This document shows positions 54,605-61,660 of a stretch of DNA of 64,000 nt, piece after piece. The stretch covers positions 124,001-188,000 of the forward strand of contig CAYSPG010000001.1 in the NCBI GenBank assembly GCA_964432885.1, in the 5' to 3' direction. A program made the position numbers and the translations under genes. The notes under the pieces are model-generated. The model did no database searches. It was not told the DNA's origin and was given only the letters and a program-made list of their open reading frames with translations. Numbering within the stretch: position 1 is the first letter of the stretch; every line of letters starts with the position of its first letter. The stretch comes from CAYSPG01 sp964432885 (GTDB taxonomy: Bacteria; Bacteroidota; Bacteroidia; AKYH767-A; OLB10).

Positions 54605-54649
54605 GGTTTGAAGTTTGGTGTCTTATCCACAAACCACAAACTTCAAACC
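54605..54649. repeat. Inverted repeat between fbaB and accD
   Basis: GGTTTGAAGTTTG (54605-54617) and CAAACTTCAAACC (54637-54649) are perfectly complementary over 13 bases with a 19-base loop. It begins 13 bases after the fbaB stop and ends 20 bases before the accD ATG. The loop flank is rich in CACAAACC units. Confidence 0.8.
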
Positions 54650-54669
54650 ACAAACCACAAACCTCTGCA

Positions 54670-55515
54670 ATGAGCTGGTTCAAACGAATAAAAGAAGGTA
54701 TAACCACCAGTACCAAAGACAAAAAGGAAACTCCTGAAGGTTTATGGTATAAGTGTCCTGAGTGTAAAAACATTATTCCATCACAGGATCATGCCGACAA
54801 TCTTTTTGTATGTACCAAATGTAATTATCATGAGCGCATTGGCTCGGCCGAATATTTCGAAATTATTTTTGACAATAATAATTTTACCGAAATAAATGCT
54901 AACCTCACTTCGGCTGATCCGCTTGGTTTTGTTGATACCAAAAAATACACCGACAGGTTAAAGTCATCCATCGAAAAAACACAGTTAAACGATGCTATAC
55001 GCACAGCGTATGGTAATGTTAATGGCAATACACTGATGGTTGCCTGCATGGATTTTACATTTATTGGAGGCAGCATGGGCAGTGTAATGGGCGAAAAAAT
55101 AGCGCGTGCCATAGAATACAGCATTCAGTACAAAATGCCGTTTATGATTATTTCAAAATCAGGCGGTGCGCGAATGATGGAGGCCGCTTTTTCGCTTATG
55201 CAAATGGCCAAAACATCGGCTAAACTTACCCAACTTTCAAAAGCAGGTTTGCCCTATATAAGTTTACTTACCGACCCCACCACCGGTGGCGTAACAGCAT
55301 CATTTGCCATGCTTGGTGATTTAAACATTGCTGAGCCTAACGCGCTTATAGGTTTTGCCGGCCCGCGTGTGGTAAAGGAAACAATTGGAAAAGATTTGCC
55401 CAAAGGATTTCAAACATCTGAGTTTGTACTTGAGCATGGCTTTTTAGATAAAATAGTACACCGTAAAGAACTTAAAAACACATTGGGTAAACTGCTGTCA
55501 ATGTTTAACAATTAG
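54670..55515 (+). CDS. accD: Acetyl-CoA carboxylase carboxyltransferase subunit beta
   Basis: This is a 281-residue protein from the ATG at 54670; the frame is open further up but only through an intergenic repeat. It starts SWFKRIKEGI and carries the four-cysteine zinc ribbon CPECKN ... CTKCNY near residues 36-60. The crotonase-like carboxyltransferase core shows GGSMGSVMGEK, SKSGGARMMEA and DPTTGGVTASFAMLGD. With AccA it moves carboxyl from biotin to acetyl-CoA, the first committed step of fatty acid synthesis. Confidence 0.95.
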   Translation: MSWFKRIKEGITTSTKDKKETPEGLWYKCPECKNIIPSQDHADNLFVCTKCNYHERIGSAEYFEIIFDNNNFTEINANLTSADPLGFVDTKKYTDRLKSSIEKTQLNDAIRTAYGNVNGNTLMVACMDFTFIGGSMGSVMGEKIARAIEYSIQYKMPFMIISKSGGARMMEAAFSLMQMAKTSAKLTQLSKAGLPYISLLTDPTTGGVTASFAMLGDLNIAEPNALIGFAGPRVVKETIGKDLPKGFQTSEFVLEHGFLDKIVHRKELKNTLGKLLSMFNN

Positions 55516-55654
55516 TTTTTCTTTTTGCACCTGCTTAACTTTTAGTATGTAGTTTTTTTTTAATAAATGCTGCTTAAAACTAATTTATCCAAAGGATAAA
55601 AACTACTTCTTTCATTCACGATTTTATGAGCAGCCATTCGCTATTTTTGCGCGC

Positions 55655-57574
55655 ATGTTAGTTTTAAATAATATCAGTTTCGATTTTGGTGGGCGTTATT
55701 TGTACCACGATGCATTTTGGCACATTAAACCCAATCAAAAAATTGGTTTGATTGGTGCCAATGGCACCGGCAAATCCACACTTCTTCGGTTGTTAAATAA
55801 AGAATATCAGCTTACAGGCGGTGAGATTTCAGGGCGAAAAGATTTAACCATTGGTTTTTTAAATCAGGATTTGCTTTCGTATGAATCGGAGAAATCTATT
55901 TTGGATGTAGCGCTTGAAGTTTTTGAGCGCGAAAATATTTTACACGAAAAAATTGAAGACATCTTAAAAAAATTAGAAACCGACCACAGCGAAGAAATTT
56001 TAAATGAGTTGCATTTTTTGCAAAGCGAGTTCGAGTCGCTTGATGGTTACACCATAACGCATCGTGCCGAAGAGATTTTAGAAGGGCTGGGTTTTTTGAC
56101 TTCTGATTTACATCGCCCCATCAAAGAATTTAGTGGTGGATGGAGAATGCGAGTGATGCTTGCACGCATGCTGTTAAAGCAACCCGACTTGCTGATGCTT
56201 GATGAGCCAACAAACCATTTGGATTTGCCATCCATACAATGGCTGGAAAAATATTTACAGGATTACACAGGCACTTTTATTTTGGTTTCGCACGATCGCT
56301 ATTTTCTTGACCGCACTGTAAACCACATTGCAGAAATTGCTAACGAAAAAATTACCATTTATCCAGGTAACTTTACATTTTATCTCGAAAGCAAAACCCA
56401 GCGCGATGAATTGCAGCAACGGCAATTTGAAAACCAGGAAAAATATTTAAAGGAACAACAAAAATTAATTGACCGTTTTCGCGCCAAGGCAAGCAAAGCA
56501 AAAATGGCGCAATCGCGCATGAAAATGCTTGACAGGATGGAGAAAGTAGAGGCGGTGAATACTCCATCTTCTTCCATCAATATAAAACTAAACATTGGAA
56601 CACAGCCCGGCAAGGTAATTGCCGAAGGACACAAACTGAATAAAAAGTACGACAACAATATTATTTTTAACAACGCCCATTTTCAAATTGAGCGTGGTGA
56701 TAAAATTGCATTGATTGGCGCTAACGGAAAAGGAAAAAGTACATTACTGCGAATGATTGCCAACACGGAAAAATTTGAAGGCGAAATAAAGGAAGGCCAT
56801 AATGTGGTAGCTTCGTTTTATGCGCAGCACCAGTTAGAGAGTTTAAATATTGAAAACGATTTAATGCGCGAATTGCAATTGTTTGCTCCACAGGAAACCG
56901 ACCAGCGATTGCGCGCTATACTAGGCGCATTTTTGTTTGAACGTGATGATGTGTTTAAAAAGATTAAAGTTTTATCAGGAGGCGAAAAAGCGCGTGTGGC
57001 ATTGGCAAAATTAATTTTAAGCAAATCGAATTTTTTGCTGCTGGATGAGCCAACAAACCATCTGGACATGCAATCGGTTGAAATATTAACTGAAGTGTTG
57101 CTTGACTATGAAGGCACATTTGTAGTGGTATCACACGACCGTTTTTTTGTTGAACAGATTGCAAACAAAATTTGGTTTATTGAGAATAATCAACTTAAAG
57201 AATACCCTGGCACTTACGAAGAGTATGAGGAATGGCAAATTAGAAAAAAGAAAGAGCAGGCTGCCCAGGCAAAGCTTGAAACAAAAAAACCTATTTTAGA
57301 AACTAAAACAAACGGAGTGCTTGATGAAGAGAAGGAGCGAAAAAAACAATTGGATAAATTAACTAAGGAAGTAAAAAAATTAGAAGAGCAGCTGGAAAAA
57401 ACTAAAGTCGAGCGCCAATCATTGCTCGATCAACTTTCGGACAATGACAATTACAGTGATGCTGAAAAATTAAAACTGTTGCAGGCAAAATTTAATTTGG
57501 TGGATAAAGAATATACCAAAACGCATAGCGAGTGGGAGGATGTTTATATGCAGTTGATGGAATTAAGCGAATGA
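55655..57574 (+). CDS. ABC-F family ribosome-associated ATPase
   Basis: This 639-residue protein has two ABC domains in one chain and no membrane part. Walker A motifs are GANGTGKST and GANGKGKST, signatures are FSGGWRMR and LSGGEKAR, and both Walker B motifs end in DEPTNHLD. The inter-domain linker (~240-300) is basic and helical. A C-terminal Lys/Glu coiled coil (~540-635) matches Uup/YheS-type members. ABC-F proteins act on the ribosome; resistance or housekeeping roles cannot be separated here. Confidence 0.9.
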   Translation: MLVLNNISFDFGGRYLYHDAFWHIKPNQKIGLIGANGTGKSTLLRLLNKEYQLTGGEISGRKDLTIGFLNQDLLSYESEKSILDVALEVFERENILHEKIEDILKKLETDHSEEILNELHFLQSEFESLDGYTITHRAEEILEGLGFLTSDLHRPIKEFSGGWRMRVMLARMLLKQPDLLMLDEPTNHLDLPSIQWLEKYLQDYTGTFILVSHDRYFLDRTVNHIAEIANEKITIYPGNFTFYLESKTQRDELQQRQFENQEKYLKEQQKLIDRFRAKASKAKMAQSRMKMLDRMEKVEAVNTPSSSINIKLNIGTQPGKVIAEGHKLNKKYDNNIIFNNAHFQIERGDKIALIGANGKGKSTLLRMIANTEKFEGEIKEGHNVVASFYAQHQLESLNIENDLMRELQLFAPQETDQRLRAILGAFLFERDDVFKKIKVLSGGEKARVALAKLILSKSNFLLLDEPTNHLDMQSVEILTEVLLDYEGTFVVVSHDRFFVEQIANKIWFIENNQLKEYPGTYEEYEEWQIRKKKEQAAQAKLETKKPILETKTNGVLDEEKERKKQLDKLTKEVKKLEEQLEKTKVERQSLLDQLSDNDNYSDAEKLKLLQAKFNLVDKEYTKTHSEWEDVYMQLMELSE

Positions 57575-57624
57575 GAAATTTACGATTTCTAAATCAACCA
57601 ATACGAATCATTTCAAATTTACAA

Positions 57625-58974
57625 ATGATTTCTTTCAACTGTAAACTGCAAACTGCAAACAGTAAACTTTTTACTTTCCTCTTTCCTCTTTCCTTTTTAT
57701 TCATTTTCTTTTTCTGCCAAATTCCCACAGCAAACTGTCAAACTGATACAGCCGATTATTTTGACCAAAGTTTTTTGCGCTACGACAATTATATTTATCG
57801 AAGCAATATAAAAACCGTAAAGTTTGAAAACGCAATGGTTGAGTTTAGTGAGCCTGTGCTTGAGTTGAATTCAGGTGCGCAACTGTTGCTTAAGTTTGAT
57901 GATTTGGATGCGGATGTAAAAGATTACTGGTACACCATAATGCATTGCGATGCCAACTGGAAACCAAGCGAGATAATTCAATCTTCGTTCTTATCAGGAT
58001 TTGCGCAGGACAGAATTACCAACTACCGTTATTCGTTTAATACAATCCAAAGCTACACGCATTACCAATTGCTTTTGCCAAATGAAATAATAAAGCCACT
58101 TATTTCGGGCAACTATATTTTAAAAGTGTATTTGAATAATGACGAAGACAGTGTTGTGATAACACGAAAGTTTTTGGTTTTCGAAAATTTAGTTACTGTA
58201 AATGCACGAATTCATGGCGCTACTTCAGCGGAATACCGACAACAAAAACAAGAAGTTGATTTCAGCATAAGCTACCCTGATTATGTAATTGCAAATCCGT
58301 TTGGCGATTTGCATGTACGCGTTTTGCAAAACTTTAGATGGGATAATGCAATAAGTAATTTAAAGCCTATATTTTTAAAAGATAAATTTTTGGAGTATGA
58401 GTATGACGAAGAAAATAATTTTAATGGAGGTAATGAGTTCCGTTATTTTGACACGCGTCCACTTAAATATGAAACCGAGCGCGTAAAAGCAATTTATAGC
58501 AATGAAGAAGGAACAGAGGTGTATTTATTTCCTGATAAGCAGCGTTATCAAAGCCGCTATTCATCTCAATACGATTTAAATGGTAAGTATGAGGTGAAAA
58601 GCTATAGCGGCAATAATCATGATCTTGATGCCGATTACACACGCGTGCATTTTGAATTGGATTATAAGGAACAAGTTAAGGATGGAAATATTTATGTGTT
58701 TGGAGAACTTACCAACTGGCAATTTTCGCGCGAAGCAAAAATGAAATATGATGAAACAAGTGTATCCTACGAAACCGAACTTTATTTAAAGCAGGGGTAT
58801 TATAACTACCAATATGTTTTTGTAAAAGACGGAACCGGCTTTGGTGACGAATCATTATTTGAAGGCAACCATTATGAAACCGAAAACGCATATTGGATTT
58901 TGGTTTACCACAGGCCTGTGGGTGGCAGGTATGATAAGTTGATTGCTGCAAGAAGGTTTCAAGCGAATAATTAG
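57625..58974 (+). CDS. Type IX secretion system plug protein (DUF5103)
   Basis: This is a 449-residue protein from the ATG at 57625, 50 bases after the ABC-F stop. The signal peptide is long (hydrophobic run FLFPLSFLFIFFF, cleavage before QTDTADYF). The mature part resembles the DUF5103 layout (YIYRSNIKTVKF, YDNYIYRS, PLYFDTRPL-type segments). Members of this family are known as the plug of the T9SS SprA translocon on its periplasmic side. The N-terminal residues before the hydrophobic run are encoded by an ACTGTAAAC-type repeat (57637-57667), so the exact start is uncertain. Confidence 0.7.
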   Translation: MISFNCKLQTANSKLFTFLFPLSFLFIFFFCQIPTANCQTDTADYFDQSFLRYDNYIYRSNIKTVKFENAMVEFSEPVLELNSGAQLLLKFDDLDADVKDYWYTIMHCDANWKPSEIIQSSFLSGFAQDRITNYRYSFNTIQSYTHYQLLLPNEIIKPLISGNYILKVYLNNDEDSVVITRKFLVFENLVTVNARIHGATSAEYRQQKQEVDFSISYPDYVIANPFGDLHVRVLQNFRWDNAISNLKPIFLKDKFLEYEYDEENNFNGGNEFRYFDTRPLKYETERVKAIYSNEEGTEVYLFPDKQRYQSRYSSQYDLNGKYEVKSYSGNNHDLDADYTRVHFELDYKEQVKDGNIYVFGELTNWQFSREAKMKYDETSVSYETELYLKQGYYNYQYVFVKDGTGFGDESLFEGNHYETENAYWILVYHRPVGGRYDKLIAARRFQANN

Positions 58975-59010
58975 CCCCACCTAAATCCTCCCCGAAAGGG
59001 AGGACTTTAC
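58975..59010 (+). repeat. Intergenic palindromic repeat after the plug gene
   Basis: CCCCACCTAAATCCTCCCC-GAAA-GGGAGGACTTTA has a seven-base-pair stem TCCTCCC/GGGAGGA directly after the plug-gene stop. It resembles the C-rich repeat inside nnr (43827-43862) in layout. It could end transcription. Confidence 0.6.
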
Positions 59011-59068
59011 GAAAGTGCTACTTTTTTACTTGAATTTTTATTTACTTTTAACCTTAAATAAAAATATC

Positions 59069-60451
59069 ATGAGAAGAATAAAAATTTTATTACTGATTTT
59101 GTTGTGCGCAAAATTTGCTGTTGCCCAAAATGATTGTGCAAGTGCTGTAAATGGTTTTACACAGTATTTTCAAAATATTCCACCATCAGGTACACAACCA
59201 ACAGTGGGGCCCAATTATGGCTGCCTTACTCATACAGGCAGGCAGGTTTGGTACTATTTTCCAGTATGCCTGAATACTAAAATCTCTCCAACTCCATATT
59301 ATAATATTGGTGTTATTGGGAACAATGGGTATATGGGTGCTGTTTTTTATGGCCCTTTTTCACAAAAAGTTACTAATTGCAATGAATTAGATAGTTCAAA
59401 AATAATTGCTTGTAGCCAGCAATATTATTCTGGTGGTCAATTTAATTTGCAGATGACTGATACTTTGTTTGCCGGAAATTATTATTATCTCTTATGTACT
59501 TTTCAAGACAGTGCCCAGTTCAATAATGTATTTCCATCTCCATTAGGTATAGGTGGTAATCTTTTCAATTGTTTTGAATGTAATAATCAGGTTTCTGTTT
59601 TAGATGCACGTAATTTATGTTTGCTTACTGTTGATACAGCAATAAATAAATGCGTGCTTACGTGGGAAGAATTTCAGGGCACAAACCTTATGGGATACCA
59701 AATATGCCGTGAATCAACTTTAACAGGCATTTACGATTCTCTTACAACTATTCCTGTTGGCGGTTTAAGTACATACACAGATATGACATCAAGTCCACTT
59801 CAGCATAATTATACATATGCAATTACAGCCGTTGATTCTTGTAATAATTATTATCCTGTAGTATGGAATACACCTTCTCTTACTACCATCCACCTCTTAA
59901 GCTTTCCGGGAGGAAATAATCAGGCACAGCTCATCTGGAATAATATTTATCAGCAGGGAACTTTTGCTCCGCAATATTTTATTTACAGAAATTCAAATGG
60001 TGCCGGATGGCAGTTGATTGATTCCATTGGTATAACCCTTCCCACAATTACATACACCGATATTTTTGCACCACCCGGAAATAACCAATACACTGTTGAG
60101 CTGCATCAGTTGGCATCATGTTTTCCTATGCGTAACTCATCTCTTTCATATCATTCGGTTTTTTCTAATGTTTCAACGGCTTTGGTTACAAGTTATGAGT
60201 TGTTTACAAATAATCCGCTGATTACCGTTTCACCCAATCCGTCAAGTGAAAATGTGGTAATTGATGTATCGCTTCTAAACCAAAATAAAAACAGTATTTC
60301 AATTTTTAATTTGCAGGGAATCAAAATTTATTCGGTTAGCAATACTGCTGAAAAGAAAATTGCTGTTTCGGTTAAAAATTTTGCGCAGGGAGTTTATACT
60401 GTAGTAGTAGAAAATTCAAAACTCTTTCGCAGTAAACTTATCGTTCAATAA
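59069..60451 (+). CDS. T9SS-exported Fn3-like protein
   Basis: This is a 460-residue protein from the ATG at 59069 with a signal peptide (LLLILLCAKFAVAQ). The first ~180 residues form a Cys-containing beta domain (CASAVNGFTQ ... CNELDSSK). One or two fibronectin-III-like units follow (LTWEEFQGTNLMGYQICRES, AQLIWNNIYQQG). The last ~75 residues are a T9SS type A sorting domain (SPNPSSENVVIDV ... GVYTVVVENSK). It is probably a surface adhesin. The gene directly follows the T9SS plug gene. Confidence 0.75.
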   Translation: MRRIKILLLILLCAKFAVAQNDCASAVNGFTQYFQNIPPSGTQPTVGPNYGCLTHTGRQVWYYFPVCLNTKISPTPYYNIGVIGNNGYMGAVFYGPFSQKVTNCNELDSSKIIACSQQYYSGGQFNLQMTDTLFAGNYYYLLCTFQDSAQFNNVFPSPLGIGGNLFNCFECNNQVSVLDARNLCLLTVDTAINKCVLTWEEFQGTNLMGYQICRESTLTGIYDSLTTIPVGGLSTYTDMTSSPLQHNYTYAITAVDSCNNYYPVVWNTPSLTTIHLLSFPGGNNQAQLIWNNIYQQGTFAPQYFIYRNSNGAGWQLIDSIGITLPTITYTDIFAPPGNNQYTVELHQLASCFPMRNSSLSYHSVFSNVSTALVTSYELFTNNPLITVSPNPSSENVVIDVSLLNQNKNSISIFNLQGIKIYSVSNTAEKKIAVSVKNFAQGVYTVVVENSKLFRSKLIVQ

Positions 60452-60538
60452 AAACAGGTTGCAGCATATTGTTTAGTATATGCATACATAGTAGCACATG
60501 CTTGTTGGTATCAGTTTATATCAGAATTTAAACATTAT

Positions 60539-61579
60539 TTATTCTATCAGCACTTCTGTGGCGCCATTGCCATACTTCAGATAATCTCCGTCACGGTATT
60601 TTATTTCGGGATAATTTTTTAATTCATTATGTAAAATGCTTTTAAGTTTTCCATTCCCAACTCCATGTATAAAAACGATGGATTTGTAATGATTGGCAAT
60701 AGCGTTATTTAATTCCTGCGTAAATTTTTTTAGCTGAACAGAAATTATTTCGTCATTACTCAAATTACTAAAGTCATCCAGTAGTTCTTCAATGTGTAAA
60801 TCAACTTCTTTTGTGTTAAGTAAAATAGCACTGCCTGAATTCAGATTTCTTTTTTGCTTTAAAGCAGAAAGGGGAGAGGTGAAATTTTCTTTCGGCAAAG
60901 TGTTGGTTTCTAATTTTTGCTTTAGTGCTATAAGTTCAACATCCTTGGTTGTGTTTAAGTCAGCAATCAAAAAGTAAGTAGCAAATGCATTTTTTGAATT
61001 TTCGGTTTTTGATGCGGTACTTAAACTAGGAAGTTGAATAGGGATATCTTTTATTAACGGCCGTTTAAATTCGTTTTCACAAAATAAAACCTGAACACCA
61101 AGATGGTTCCATCCAAAAACATCATTTCGTGTTTTGGTTGCAATCAAACATAGCGATTGCTTTGCAATACGCCCGCTGCCAAGCAATGTGGTTTTATTTT
61201 CTTCGTACACATGCATTGTAAATAAAATTTCAACTGCACTATTATTGTGCAGATAAAAGTTAAGGTCTCCGCTAACAACCTTGTTTTCATGTGCAGGGCT
61301 TGTTATAAATTGTATGCTGTTAGCCTTTGTATTAAACTCACTGCCGGATTCTGCTTCTTTACCTGATGCATCAGTGGTAAATTCATTTTCGGTAGTAAGT
61401 TGGTGGTTTGTTTCTGCAGCAACAAATTTTTTTATAATCACCAACTGGTTAGACATTGCATCAATAATAAATCCATCTTCAATTTCAACCTTCACAAGTT
61501 TGTTATTGACAATTGCCCGCACCACACCATCTAATTTTTCGTTTATAAAACTTACTTTATCACCAACAGAAATTTGCAT
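60539..61579 (-). CDS. DUF2027 and Smr-domain protein
   Basis: This 346-residue cytosolic protein has two small beta-barrel segments at the N-terminus (VGDKVSFINEKLDGVV, VKVEIEDGFII), a beta-rich DUF2027-type middle, and a C-terminal Smr domain (~260-346). The Smr domain shows VDLHIEELLDD and the family signature FIHGVGNGKLKSILH. Smr domains bind nucleic acid and can nick DNA or cut RNA; MutS2 carries one but the MutS part is absent here. No partner gene is adjacent. The A-rich tract downstream of its start belongs to the neighbour's terminator. Confidence 0.8.
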   Translation of the reverse strand: MQISVGDKVSFINEKLDGVVRAIVNNKLVKVEIEDGFIIDAMSNQLVIIKKFVAAETNHQLTTENEFTTDASGKEAESGSEFNTKANSIQFITSPAHENKVVSGDLNFYLHNNSAVEILFTMHVYEENKTTLLGSGRIAKQSLCLIATKTRNDVFGWNHLGVQVLFCENEFKRPLIKDIPIQLPSLSTASKTENSKNAFATYFLIADLNTTKDVELIALKQKLETNTLPKENFTSPLSALKQKRNLNSGSAILLNTKEVDLHIEELLDDFSNLSNDEIISVQLKKFTQELNNAIANHYKSIVFIHGVGNGKLKSILHNELKNYPEIKYRDGDYLKYGNGATEVLIE

Positions 61580-61610
61580 TGTAAAATATTTTTAGCAAAA
61601 CTATTAAATA

Positions 61611-61643
61611 AAAAAAAGCCGCCACACATTTGCATGACGGCTT
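61611..61643 (-). terminator. Intrinsic terminator of the adhesin gene
   Basis: On the minus strand, AAGCCGTCA (61643-61635) pairs with TGGCGGCTT (61624-61616), one G-U pair, and is followed by seven T residues (61617-61611). It lies 18 bases after the stop of the adhesin gene. Confidence 0.85.
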
Positions 61644-61660
61644 GCTGTATTCATAGAGTT

